A stretch of DNA of 64,000 bases from Nodosilinea sp. LEGE 07088 (GTDB taxonomy: Bacteria > Cyanobacteriota > Cyanobacteriia > Phormidesmidales > Phormidesmidaceae): positions 1 to 64,000 of the forward strand of contig NZ_JADEWX010000009.1 of NCBI RefSeq assembly GCF_015207395.1, given 5' to 3'. The translations under genes and the position numbers were made by a program. Below the pieces are notes generated by a model that searched no databases, had not been told where the DNA came from, and saw only the letters and a list, made by a program, of their open reading frames with translations. Shown one piece after another: positions 17,992-26,236 of this stretch (position 1 is its first letter; the number at the start of each line of letters is the position of its first letter).

Positions 17992-18663
17992 ATGAGTAGC
18001 TTTAGTTCTGATTTAACCGCCCGAGACTATGAGGTTAAGATTGGCGATTACTTCAGCCGTGGCTGGGAGATCTTTAAAGCCAAGGCCCCACTCTTTATTT
18101 TGTTCACCCTGTTGCTGGTGCTGATCCAGGTCGTGATTGCTGTCCTCCCCTTTCCTATAGGTTCTGGAGGTGGCGAAGATTCCCCCGGTGGAGGCATCTT
18201 GAACCTCGCCTTCAACATCATCTCTCCGGTTTTGACCGCAGGCTATTACTTTGTTGCCTTCCAGATAGCGCGGGGGCGCGACACCGACTTTAATAACTTT
18301 TTTCAGGGCTTCAGCAAGTTTTTGCCCATCTTTCTCACGGCGTTGGTTTCAAGTATTTTGACAATTATTGGCTTTGCCCTGCTAATCTTGCCAGGAATTT
18401 ATTTGGCTGTAGCTTATCTGTTTGCCCAGCCCCTCGTAATCGATAAGAGTGCCGACTTTTGGCAGGCTATGGAAACCAGTCGCAAACTGATCACCAAAAA
18501 ATGGTTTTCATTCTTTGGCCTATTGCTACTGCTGTTCTTGCTTAACGTTGTCGGCGCTATTCTGCTGGGCATTGGTCTATTGGTGACGATTCCACTGTCG
18601 ATGTGTATTATCACCGCCGCCTATGAAGATATTGTCGGTCTCAACTCGGTCGCTGAAGGTTAG
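17992..18663 (+). CDS. Predicted multi-pass membrane protein
   Basis: Membrane protein of 223 residues with a cytoplasmic 40-residue start and about five or six hydrophobic segments, several ending in Pro-Gly turns (LILPGIYLAVAYLFAQPLVIDK). The arrangement resembles the membrane anchor domain found in bacterial glycerophosphodiester phosphodiesterases and DUF975-like proteins, whose role is unknown. A clear AGGAGA lies nine bases before the ATG at 17992. The central Gly/Ser-rich loop GSGGGEDSPGGG marks an exposed turn. No close partner gene. Confidence 0.75.
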   Translation: MSSFSSDLTARDYEVKIGDYFSRGWEIFKAKAPLFILFTLLLVLIQVVIAVLPFPIGSGGGEDSPGGGILNLAFNIISPVLTAGYYFVAFQIARGRDTDFNNFFQGFSKFLPIFLTALVSSILTIIGFALLILPGIYLAVAYLFAQPLVIDKSADFWQAMETSRKLITKKWFSFFGLLLLLFLLNVVGAILLGIGLLVTIPLSMCIITAAYEDIVGLNSVAEG

Positions 18664-18792
18664 GATCGCATTTGGGAAGCTGACTATACTGGGCCTAGCT
18701 AATGCTATTCAGGATGCTGTGATGTTCCATGCCATCAACTGCTCAACCGCGCGGTTGGGTCGGCTGGTTCTAAGATAGATACGGCTGGGTCG

Positions 18793-20616
18793 TTGCCGGG
18801 GAGTATTCTCAGCCCTAGAAGTGTCTGGCAGTGTTTGCGATTGTCCAAACCTTGGTACCTGTCATCTTCGACTGGCTGGCTAGCCTTGTGGTTCTGCCTG
18901 GCTCTGGTCATTCGTCTATTATTTTTAACGAGTAAACCCTTCTGGATGGATGAGGTGGCCACGGCGATCTTTACCCTGGGCAATAGCAGTCACTCTGTGC
19001 TCCTCGATCAGGTGATTTCGTTAGACCAGTTGCTCACCCCCCTACGGGTGCGCCCAGAGGCAAGCATAGGCTCCACCATCAACTACCTAATGCAGGAAGA
19101 CAACCATCCGCCGGCCTACTTTGTCTTGGCCCACCTCTGGATGAATCTCTTCCCCCCTGTGCAGGGACTCGCTTCACCGTGGGCGGTGCGAGCTTTGCCA
19201 GCCCTGCTCGGGGCCGTCACCGTACCCGCCGCTTATCTGGCGGGGTGGTTGGGGTTTCGCTCGGTGCTGGCGGGGCAACTTGCTGCTGCTTTTATGGCGG
19301 TGTCTCCCTTTGGGGTGGCTATGGCCCAAGAGGCCCGGCACTATAGCATGGCCACTCTGATGGTTACTCTAGGGCTAGCCTGTTTTGCGGTTGGGGCCTG
19401 GAGCTTGCGCCAAGCTGAGGCCGGAGAGGGATTGCCAGCGCCAATTTCACCAGCTTTTGGGCTGTTGTGGGTGGGGGTCAATGCCCTGGCGTTTGCGACC
19501 CATTACTTTACGGCTCTGGCTCTACTGGCCCAGGCGCTGGTCTTGGCTGCCCTAGCCTGGCACCAAGGGCGAGCTAAACTCCAAAATCTCTGGCGACGCC
19601 AATGGCAACGGCTGTACTGGGTCATGCTAGGCACATTGGCGGGCTGCGTAGTTTGGTTCCCAGTGCTACTCAATTTCTACGGCAGCAGCCAGGCCTCGAA
19701 TTTAGCCATTGACCTAAGCCAGCCGATGCGATGGCTGGATCCTATTGGTCAAACACTTGCCGGGCTGATCTTTATGCTGATGACCCCAATTACCCACGCC
19801 CAGGGTGTAATCGGTATCGGGGCCGTTGTGCTGTCAGTGTTACTCATGCTGCCACTGCTGCTGTGGACAGGGTTACGGCTATTTCAGGCTAGGCGCTTGG
19901 TTTGTCAGTCAGCCTCGGGTCGGTTTGGTCTGTTCATTATGGGTGGGTTTGTGCTGGCGGCGATCGCCCTATTTTTTGCGGTGAGCTATGGCTTGGCCAT
20001 GGACATTACCCGCGGCCACCGCTATAACTTTGTCTTTTATCCAGGCGTTATGGTGCTGCTGGGGGGGCTATTAGCCGTCTACTGGCCAGAGCCCAACGGG
20101 CCGCAGCAAACAGCTACCCTTCCCGTTACAAAACGGCAAATCGCGGGATGGCGCAGTGTACAGGGGCTCTGGATCGCTGGCCTAGCGAGTGCTCTATTTG
20201 TCGTGAGCAATCTAGCCTTCGCCAAGTACTACGAGCCGGCTGACTTTGTGCGCACCATCCAGACTGAGTCGATCCACCCGGCGCTGGTCGGCTTTCCAGC
20301 TGTGATTGAAACAAAACCTACGGTAATTGGCCTGGAGTTGCTGAGTATCGGCTGGGAGATCCAACGCCATTTCGACCCAGACACCCCAGAGAGCGGCTGG
20401 CTGGTACCTCCCCAATTTTTCATTTGGTCTTTACCCAGCAACCCTGTTGTTCCTCCTCCGGAAAAGCTGGCTGACCTGCTCTCAACGCTGCCCCGGCCCT
20501 TCGATTTGTGGTTTCTCCATACTGACTCAGACCTGAGCGGATACGGCTGCACCCAGGTGACCCAGGCGAGTAAGGGCAGCCATAACTACAGCCACTATGA
20601 ATGCACAACCTTCTGA
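18793..20616 (+). CDS. GT39/PMT-like membrane glycosyltransferase
   Basis: Large membrane protein of up to 607 residues with about ten helices, similar in layout to polyprenyl-phosphate-sugar-dependent GT39 enzymes (PMT_2 type) that act at the outer face of the plasma membrane. The first lumenal loop has SKPFWMDEVA with the acidic pair expected near the active site, and HPPAYFVLAHLWMNLF in the next loop. The last 150 residues are soluble. The start is uncertain: TTG 18793 is the only start-like codon in frame before the first helix apart from TTG 18835 and 18841, and no ATG occurs before the first loop. Substrate unknown. Confidence 0.75.
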   Translation: MPGSILSPRSVWQCLRLSKPWYLSSSTGWLALWFCLALVIRLLFLTSKPFWMDEVATAIFTLGNSSHSVLLDQVISLDQLLTPLRVRPEASIGSTINYLMQEDNHPPAYFVLAHLWMNLFPPVQGLASPWAVRALPALLGAVTVPAAYLAGWLGFRSVLAGQLAAAFMAVSPFGVAMAQEARHYSMATLMVTLGLACFAVGAWSLRQAEAGEGLPAPISPAFGLLWVGVNALAFATHYFTALALLAQALVLAALAWHQGRAKLQNLWRRQWQRLYWVMLGTLAGCVVWFPVLLNFYGSSQASNLAIDLSQPMRWLDPIGQTLAGLIFMLMTPITHAQGVIGIGAVVLSVLLMLPLLLWTGLRLFQARRLVCQSASGRFGLFIMGGFVLAAIALFFAVSYGLAMDITRGHRYNFVFYPGVMVLLGGLLAVYWPEPNGPQQTATLPVTKRQIAGWRSVQGLWIAGLASALFVVSNLAFAKYYEPADFVRTIQTESIHPALVGFPAVIETKPTVIGLELLSIGWEIQRHFDPDTPESGWLVPPQFFIWSLPSNPVVPPPEKLADLLSTLPRPFDLWFLHTDSDLSGYGCTQVTQASKGSHNYSHYECTTF

Positions 20617-20838
20617 TGCCGTGGATCTCAAGGCAGACGGTGCTTGGCAACATACTGGGCTCCAGAGCATGGGATCATCTGCCAGTACGGGAATTGGCTA
20701 GTTGTAGTAACCTAGTCCTTTGGATATATGTTACGAATGTGTCCTAACTGAAGCATTTTTTAACTTGTATCCTTAAATAAGAAGTGGTGCCTGTCTATGC
20801 TTCTTGACTGTGACGAATGGGTATTGGGTTAAACCACC

Positions 20839-22089
20839 ATGAGAAATCTCTGGCACGCTCGGCTGCCAAAGCTGAGGCCGGTGCGACTTAAATCTGTTCG
20901 GCTCAAGCCGCTTAAGCTACCGACATTGCGATGGTCGAAGATCGGCTCGCCGCGATCGCTGCCCTGGGCCGCAGAGGTTAACAATGCGCGGCTCAAAGCT
21001 TTTGGCGGTCTGGCCTTTGCCAGCTTGGTACTCGTGCAGGTCTCGTCTCCTTGGGGCCGCAATGCCGATCAGGCCACGGTACTAGGGTCTGACTTGTGGC
21101 AGACCACGGGCATGGTGCGGCAGTCAATTGTTGATTTATACCGGGCGCGAAGGGTGCTGGTACAGACCGCCGTACCCGCTGATGCTGAGGTCGCCAATGC
21201 TGCTCCTGAGGCTGCTACCAAGACAGCAGCTGCCGCTGGTCAGCCGACCGTTGCTAGTGCTCAACCGGCAGTGGCTGCTGGCCCTAGTCGATCGGTACCG
21301 CAGCCCGCAGCCCCGCCAACTCCTCGAGCAGCGGCTAGTGCTTTTGATCCTGGCAAGACGATTGATACCAATTTGGAGATGCGGGTCGCGATCGCAAAAA
21401 ACGCCGCCAGTCTTGAGGTCGCCACCTCTGTCGATGGTTACTTGATGGATCTGAGTGGCCAAAACCACTGCAATTTGCCCGCCCAAAAAAGCCTGGTGCT
21501 CAGCCCGCGAGGCTCAGGTATGGCCGGTGGCGGTGGCTGTACCCTCTCCGACACCGTTTGGCTAGAGCCCGGTGAAGGTGGCTATGTCTATGTTGGCGAC
21601 AGCTGGTACAAAGGTCGAGTGCTACTGCTGACCGACGGCTCTGGCCTAATGGCGGTTAACTTTGTGCTCATGCACGACTACCTCAGCAGTGTTGTCGGCA
21701 GCGAAATGTATGTAAACTGGCCGCTGGAGGCGCTTAAAGCCCAGGCTGTTGCAGCCCGCTCCTATGCTCTGGTACACCATGTGCGCCATGCTCAGCGGGC
21801 CTATGACCTTGACAATACCCAGCGCTACCAGGCTTACCTAGGCATTGCCAAAGAAACCAACACGACCCAAGCGGCCGTAACGGCTACCACAGGCGAATTT
21901 ATCAGCTACGACGGCGGTATCGTTGAATCGCTCTATGCGGCTTCCGATGCCATTGTGCAGGCGGCCCACGGCGGCAACGGCATGAGCCAAACCGGCGCGA
22001 TGGAACTGGCCTCTAAGGGTTACGACTATAGCCAGATCTTAGGTAATTACTACCCCGGCACCAGCCTTTCCCGCCTGGTGGTCGAGTAG
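20839..22089 (+). CDS. SpoIID/LytB-domain protein
   Basis: Protein of 416 residues with a basic N-terminus, one hydrophobic segment (about residues 50-68) that acts as signal anchor, an Ala/Pro-rich linker (about 105-175), and a C-terminal SpoIID domain. The domain core is YVNWPLEALKAQAVAARSYAL and the end HGGNGMSQTGA, which corresponds to the G.GHGVGMSQ.GA signature, then YYPGTSL. SpoIID of spore formers is a lytic transglycosylase; cyanobacterial members are periplasmic and probably remodel peptidoglycan or septa. Length and linker are usual for the cyanobacterial type. Inserted domain parts found in Bacillus are missing. Confidence 0.88.
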   Translation: MRNLWHARLPKLRPVRLKSVRLKPLKLPTLRWSKIGSPRSLPWAAEVNNARLKAFGGLAFASLVLVQVSSPWGRNADQATVLGSDLWQTTGMVRQSIVDLYRARRVLVQTAVPADAEVANAAPEAATKTAAAAGQPTVASAQPAVAAGPSRSVPQPAAPPTPRAAASAFDPGKTIDTNLEMRVAIAKNAASLEVATSVDGYLMDLSGQNHCNLPAQKSLVLSPRGSGMAGGGGCTLSDTVWLEPGEGGYVYVGDSWYKGRVLLLTDGSGLMAVNFVLMHDYLSSVVGSEMYVNWPLEALKAQAVAARSYALVHHVRHAQRAYDLDNTQRYQAYLGIAKETNTTQAAVTATTGEFISYDGGIVESLYAASDAIVQAAHGGNGMSQTGAMELASKGYDYSQILGNYYPGTSLSRLVVE

Positions 22090-22163
22090 GCTGCCCCTTT
22101 CGCCACCGTCACACTCGCTTGCTGGGCGCGACTAATGCTTGAAAGCGTTAGGAGTAAACCCCT

Positions 22164-22319
22164 ATGGGCTATGTGTCTGCCTTTGCCTTTTACATGCGTG
22201 CCATGGCGCTAGGTCTGTTGATTATCGTTGGTGCCTGGTCAAGCATTCACCTCGATGGTGCTGGCTACCGACCCCAGTGGCAGCTGATTAAAATTTGCCA
22301 CTTCTCAGCCTTTAGCTAG
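22164..22319 (+). CDS. Small single-helix membrane protein, 51 aa
   Basis: Short frame of 51 residues: ATG 22164, stop 22317-22319. AGGAG lies nine bases upstream (22150-22154) and a strong terminator follows at 22342, so it looks like a real independent gene. The product begins MGYVSAFAFYMRAMALGLLI, has one transmembrane helix (about residues 12-27) and a polar tail. I do not recognise it. Confidence 0.6.
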   Translation: MGYVSAFAFYMRAMALGLLIIVGAWSSIHLDGAGYRPQWQLIKICHFSAFS

Positions 22320-22341
22320 CACTGAAAATTATTACTTTGCC

Positions 22342-22369
22342 TGCCCGCCCCAATGGACGGGCATTTTTA
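22342..22369 (+). terminator. Rho-independent terminator
   Basis: TGCCCG (22342-22347) pairs with CGGGCA (22358-22363), followed by five T. It closes the small membrane-protein gene and perhaps the SpoIID-domain gene read through from upstream. Confidence 0.8.
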
Positions 22370-22449
22370 TAGAGCAACGTACTACAACTTGTCACACATT
22401 CTCTCTCGCCGCCACTAACTCATAAGAGAAGACAAGGAGGTGGTAAACC

Positions 22450-22674
22450 ATGCCCAGCTTGAATCAGCCTATGAGCGCTGTTTTGGCGAGCAAACTCTAC
22501 CCCGGCGAGGGCACCATTCATTCGGTCGTGACTCCCGGCCTGGAATGGGTTGTGCGCGTCAACGGCGTTTACTGGACGGCCCGCGCCGCCCTGGTCGATT
22601 ACACCTTTAAGGCAGGAGATGCGATTCGGCCCATCGATCGCCAGGGCAATACCCTGCTGATTGAACCCGCCTAG
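22450..22674 (+). CDS. Small NfeD-like OB-fold protein, 74 aa
   Basis: Soluble 74-residue protein matching only the C-terminal OB-fold domain of NfeD-type proteins: GEGTIHSVVTPGLEWVVRV, then WTARAALVDYTFKAGDAI and IDRQGNTLLIEP. The membrane and protease parts of full NfeD are absent, a form common in cyanobacteria. AGGAGGT lies directly before the ATG at the right distance, so expression should be strong. The role is unknown; NfeD domains pair with stomatins or flotillins, none of which is nearby. Confidence 0.82.
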   Translation: MPSLNQPMSAVLASKLYPGEGTIHSVVTPGLEWVVRVNGVYWTARAALVDYTFKAGDAIRPIDRQGNTLLIEPA

Positions 22675-22700
22675 GCCCCATGGTTAGGAGCGTTGATGCT

Positions 22701-22786
22701 ATCGACCATCTATGGGCGTAAAAAAATAATAGCTGAACTGAGTCACACTTTGGCACCTGCGCCGACTACCCCCATAGATGGTTCGA
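22701..22786. repeat. Inverted repeat upstream of gene 22818
   Basis: CCATCTATGGG (22706-22716) is perfectly complementary to CCCATAGATGG (22771-22781); the outer ATCGA pairs with TCGAT after a one-base bulge. The arms enclose 54 AT-rich bases. It is either a long-loop hairpin or a small element with terminal inverted repeats, in the leader before the gene at 22818. Confidence 0.5.
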
Positions 22787-22817
22787 TTTTTGCCACGTTC
22801 ATCGAGGACATAGATCC

Positions 22818-23204
22818 ATGATTGCCCACTTTATTGCCACAGGCGCAGATGCTGCGGATATCCCGGCTCGTCTGCGGTCTAGAGGCTGGATTGCCAGCGC
22901 GCTGCGGTTTACTCGCCAGCGCGCCGAAATCTCCGATCCTAAGCGGTTTAGAGATTTCTTAGCCAGCACAAGGCGGTGTATTCAGCGAATAGCTGATCGC
23001 CTAGGTCGGCTGATGCAGCGTCAAGCTCAAGCTCAACTTGACCTGATAGCGCCCCAACCGTCCCTGTGCGAGCTACTGCACAGCCCGCCGTTTTCCTTGG
23101 AGTGCACCACCATTCTCACCCCGATCAATCTCGACCGATACATGTTTTCTACCATTAGCCCGCCCCACACCCAGCAGCGAGGACTACGCTATGCCTACCG
23201 CTAA
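22818..23204 (+). CDS. Hypothetical protein coupled to sigma factor gene
   Basis: Protein of 128 residues, not recognised. It is rich in Arg, Ala and Gln with a helical middle part (about residues 20-80, containing FTRQRAEISDPKRF and RRCIQRIADRL) and a less ordered C-terminus. Its last 14 bases overlap the start of the sigma-factor gene, so the two are translated from one transcript. By position it could be a regulator such as an anti-sigma factor, but it shows none of the usual anti-sigma motifs. A weak GAGGACA precedes the ATG. Confidence 0.6.
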   Translation: MIAHFIATGADAADIPARLRSRGWIASALRFTRQRAEISDPKRFRDFLASTRRCIQRIADRLGRLMQRQAQAQLDLIAPQPSLCELLHSPPFSLECTTILTPINLDRYMFSTISPPHTQQRGLRYAYR

Positions 23205-23820
23205 CCAGAACCCACAGCAGTCTGGTCACAACAAGCTGGTCGATGAGTTTGTTGCAGCAGTTAGTTATCTATTGATGCCGGATGAGTTCAAGGGAACGTC
23301 GCTGTATAAATTCTTAATTTGTTTCGTTCGCCAGTGGCACATTCCCCATGTTGATCTCGACGAGGTCATTATCGAGGGCATTAAGCGGGGGATTGAATAT
23401 ATTCACAAGCACAATCAGCCCATCAGAAAGCCTGAGTCTTGGCTACGTCAGGTTTGTCTGAATATTCTCAGAACTAAAGTTGACGTCACAATCAAAGAGG
23501 AGCGTAAAGCAGAACGGCTGACGACGCTAGCGCAACATTCGAGAAGTCCACTGATTGAGTCAGAATTGATTGAGCAGCTAGAATTCCTGGAGAAAGCTCT
23601 GAATAAGCTTTCGAGAGAGGAACAATCGCTCATTCGCATGAAGTTTTTGCAGCGTAAAACCTACGAACAAATTCGTCAGCATTATAAGTATATTGCCGAA
23701 GGCGAAGACAAGCAGGCTCCGACTGTACAAGCGCTACGAAAGCGTGAATCTAGAGCCCTAAAACGTCTTAAAGAGCACTTCTTCAGCCTCTATGAAGGAG
23801 GTGCTCGCTCCAAGTCTTGA
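23191..23820 (+). CDS. ECF-like sigma-70 family factor
   Basis: RNA polymerase sigma factor of 209 residues. A region 2-like helical part (about residues 45-105, with FVRQWHIPHVDLDEVIIEG and ESWLRQVCLNILR) is followed by a region 4 (about 130-200) of EFLEKALNKLSREEQSLIRMKFLQRKTYEQIRQHY, then RKRESRALKRLKEHF, the helix-turn-helix that reads the -35 element. No region 1 or 3 is present, as in ECF factors. Base composition is more AT-rich than the neighbours. The overlapping upstream gene and the zinc-ribbon-like gene downstream are the likely partners. Confidence 0.82.
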   Translation: MPTANQNPQQSGHNKLVDEFVAAVSYLLMPDEFKGTSLYKFLICFVRQWHIPHVDLDEVIIEGIKRGIEYIHKHNQPIRKPESWLRQVCLNILRTKVDVTIKEERKAERLTTLAQHSRSPLIESELIEQLEFLEKALNKLSREEQSLIRMKFLQRKTYEQIRQHYKYIAEGEDKQAPTVQALRKRESRALKRLKEHFFSLYEGGARSKS

Positions 23821-23950
23821 GATATCATGTCGAACCGAATCAGACTATTTCAAAATCATCCGAAATTCATGGTAGATAGGTTGTTTCCTAACACACCGGT
23901 CAGTATGTTGAAATGGTCTGATATCTTGGTCATATCAAGCACTATCGTAA

Positions 23951-23965
23951 GAACGTAAAACGTTC
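23951..23965. promoter_or_regulatory. Palindrome in leader of gene 23976
   Basis: GAACGT (23951-23956) and ACGTTC (23960-23965) form a perfect inverted repeat around AAA, ending ten bases before the ATG at 23976. Further CGTAA repeats flank it. It could be an operator or a leader hairpin hiding the ribosome site. Confidence 0.45.
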
Positions 23966-23975
23966 GTAAAACACC

Positions 23976-24452
23976 ATGAAAAATCCGACTCTGGATCAAC
24001 AATTTCTTGCCCACCTCAATCCAGAACAAAAAGGACAGGTGTGGAGCTATTATCTGTTGATGACGAGTCCAGATATGGACCCCGATCAGCAGATCGCTCA
24101 GATCTCCCAAATTTGGCAGCAGGCCGAAAGTGATGAACAACTGCTGGAATGGCTAGAGTTTATTGACTACTTCTATACCGATGTCGACGAGAGTGAGCTG
24201 CCCACAGACTCTAAGCGAGCGTATCTGAGTGAATACCTGACCGAAAAGGTTGGCCTACCGCCTCAAGACGGTGATACCGATGGGCCCATGTTTTTGAAAT
24301 GCCCCAGGGGCAAGGGGTATGTCGTAGTTCTAAACGATGAGCGAGCCTCCTATGACCCGGTCAAATTTCAACAGCAGCGCTGCAAAAACTGTGGGTATGA
24401 GTACCATCAACATACCGCCCTTAATCAGGAAGCCTTCTCGCCTGATGCTTGA
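23976..24452 (+). CDS. Unknown protein with zinc-ribbon-like cysteines
   Basis: Soluble acidic protein of 158 residues, not recognised. Residues 1-100 are helical and acidic (QQAESDEQLLEWLEFIDYF). The C-terminal 50 residues contain CPRGKGYVVV and CKNCGYEYHQH, two knuckles that could hold one metal with histidine help, though the first knuckle has a single cysteine. It follows the sigma factor at 155 bases, on the same strand, and is preceded by a palindrome. It may be a target or partner of that sigma factor; this is inference from position. Confidence 0.65.
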   Translation: MKNPTLDQQFLAHLNPEQKGQVWSYYLLMTSPDMDPDQQIAQISQIWQQAESDEQLLEWLEFIDYFYTDVDESELPTDSKRAYLSEYLTEKVGLPPQDGDTDGPMFLKCPRGKGYVVVLNDERASYDPVKFQQQRCKNCGYEYHQHTALNQEAFSPDA

Positions 24453-24503
24453 TCCCCTGGCTGATGGGGAATGTAGGACAAGACGACATATAGAGCAATA
24501 GCA

Positions 24504-24538
24504 GCCTGCCCTGACGACCGGGGCAGGCGTTTGTTTTT
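24504..24538 (+). terminator. Rho-independent terminator
   Basis: GCCTGCCC (24504-24511) pairs with GGGCAGGC (24521-24528), followed by GTTTGTTTTT. It closes the plus-strand sigma-factor region and its T-run reaches the stop codon of the convergent gene ending at 24537. Confidence 0.85.
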
Positions 24539-25262
24539 AGGGCTTGGTGTTCTTCAGCACGGTAGTGGTCAACTGCTGTTGAATCAATTCGGTGAGCTCG
24601 ATCGCCAAGGGTTGGGAATCGGCGATCGCATCGAGCGGCTCCATCGGCAACAGCAGGCTCACGGCCACCCAGGGCGTCAGGGTTCGCTGGGTAAGCTGCG
24701 ACCACTGGTCGGCCCAAAACCATTGCCCCGGCGAGGGATGACCTCCCCCCGGCAGGGCGTACCACTGCACTACCGCAAAGCTCTGGCGATCGCCCCAGGC
24801 CCGAAAGAATCTTGCCTGCACGGCCCCAGATTTCGCCGTTGGAGCGACCTTGAGCCCCTGGCGTGAATCGATTCGCCAGTTTTGGGCACCGGCGAGGTCG
24901 AGCCATTCGAGCTGGGGCTGGTTGTTGTGCCAGGGCTGGGGATATAGCAGCAGAGCAAACCGCTGCTCTGGGGTGTTCGCAGAGAGAGAGCTATATTCAC
25001 CCAGGACCCAGGTTTGGCGATTGACCGTGATGGGTTCAGCCGTGGTCAACTGCCAACCGGGTAGGGCCAACCCGTCTTGTTGCAAGGCCCGCAGCTGGTC
25101 GAGTTGCGCCACCTGGGGGGTGTGCGCCCAGGGCCATTGACCGTTGACATAGGCAGGCAACATGGCGACGCCGGCTAGCGTGGTCAGCACCACCACCAGG
25201 AGCAGGTTGACCCAGCGGCGGGGGAGCAGGCTAGAGCGAGAAGGGCTGGGCTGGGTAATCAT
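24537..25262 (-). CDS. Cyanoexosortase system-associated protein
   Basis: Protein of 241 residues with a single N-terminal helix (about residues 18-38) and a periplasmic domain. It matches the layout of the small protein that always sits beside cyanoexosortase, usually named cyanoexosortase system-associated protein: PWAHTPQVAQLDQLRALQ, GWQLTTAEPITVNRQTW, LLLYPQPWHNNQPQLEWLDL. Its role is unknown, probably assisting the protease or the export of sorted proteins. It is 30 bases after the exosortase gene in the same operon. Type B is preferred over type A on similarity of pattern only. Confidence 0.82.
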   Translation of the reverse strand: MITQPSPSRSSLLPRRWVNLLLVVVLTTLAGVAMLPAYVNGQWPWAHTPQVAQLDQLRALQQDGLALPGWQLTTAEPITVNRQTWVLGEYSSLSANTPEQRFALLLYPQPWHNNQPQLEWLDLAGAQNWRIDSRQGLKVAPTAKSGAVQARFFRAWGDRQSFAVVQWYALPGGGHPSPGQWFWADQWSQLTQRTLTPWVAVSLLLPMEPLDAIADSQPLAIELTELIQQQLTTTVLKNTKP

Positions 25263-25292
25263 GGCAGGCGATCGCGCTAAATAACAATAGGG

Positions 25293-26174
25293 TTAGACCA
25301 TTGACGATGGCGACTGTACCGCCAACGTTAAGCTGACGGGTACTCTGGCTTGAATCAGCCTGAGCAGCAAAATAATGCTGAGCAGCATGAGAGCCGAGTA
25401 GAGATCGCCACCCCAGCTTTCATGCAGCCATTCAAAGGCACCGTCTTGCCCCATACCGTGGAAATAGCTCAGCAGAGCATTGCGCAGAATGTTGCCCACT
25501 ACGCTAATAGCCACCGTACCGATCAAAAAGAGACTGCTTCTCAACCGCGATCTATAGGCTCCAGTCCAATAGACCAGCATGAGAGCCACATAGAGGCTGG
25601 TAAACAACATTTTCAGCCCAGCGCAGTGGGGCGCCACCTCCACCGTTTGGCCATTGACGAACAGGTAAATGCTCTCGACCGTGACGGGCACCCCAATCTG
25701 AACCAACAAAAACCCGGCGACCGAGGCAATCAACTGCTGTAGTGGCAGAATATAAGGCTCAATCAGGTAAGGTAGCTGATTTGGCGTCGCCAGAGCGACT
25801 AAAATCAGCGGCATCGCCTGCAACCTTAGCCCTGCTGTAGATTTTAGGCTCAGACACAGCCCTGCCAGCATTACGGGCAACGATAGATTCATCCAGTCGG
25901 GTAGGCGGGTGAGGTACATCAAACAGGCCAACCCTACCAACCCCAGCCCCAGGGGATGACAGCGATCGGGTAGCGAGTGCCATGGTTGTCGCTTGTCCCA
26001 GGCTATGTAGGCCGCGAAGGGCAGACCCAACAGCCCGTGACTAAAGTACTCGTGCTGAATGCTGATAGATTTGTGCAGCCAGCCATCGACCCAGTGCACT
26101 AGCAGCGGCCCGTAGAGAATCGCTAGCAGCGCGGCGATGACCCAGGTTGTAGAGAGATGGCGGCGAGAAGGCAT
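25293..26174 (-). CDS. Cyanoexosortase (probably type B)
   Basis: Membrane transpeptidase/protease of the exosortase/archaeosortase superfamily, 293 residues, about eight helices. It is thought to cut PEP-CTERM-like C-terminal signals and transfer proteins to the cell surface. The catalytic residues are in place: C184 in APHCAGLK, R231 in NILRNA, and H251 in WLHESWGGD. Length fits the cyanobacterial enzymes. The ATG at 26174 is preceded by a purine-poor repeat, not by a ribosome site, which may mean weak or regulated translation. It lies between the partner protein and a sugar aminotransferase on the same strand, the typical setting of polysaccharide export loci. Confidence 0.88.
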   Translation of the reverse strand: MPSRRHLSTTWVIAALLAILYGPLLVHWVDGWLHKSISIQHEYFSHGLLGLPFAAYIAWDKRQPWHSLPDRCHPLGLGLVGLACLMYLTRLPDWMNLSLPVMLAGLCLSLKSTAGLRLQAMPLILVALATPNQLPYLIEPYILPLQQLIASVAGFLLVQIGVPVTVESIYLFVNGQTVEVAPHCAGLKMLFTSLYVALMLVYWTGAYRSRLRSSLFLIGTVAISVVGNILRNALLSYFHGMGQDGAFEWLHESWGGDLYSALMLLSIILLLRLIQARVPVSLTLAVQSPSSMV

Positions 26175-26210
26175 GGGAGGGTAAGGAGGTGGGAGGGTAA
26201 GGAGGTGGGG
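26175..26210. repeat. 16-bp tandem G-rich repeat
   Basis: GGGAGGGTAAGGAGGT occurs twice in direct succession (26175-26190, 26191-26206) and is followed by GGGG. On the plus strand four G-tracts of three or more could form a quadruplex; on the minus strand it lies directly before the exosortase ATG. Confidence 0.6.
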
Positions 26211-26236
26211 TAACGTGACTTCGCCCTTGCCCCGGA

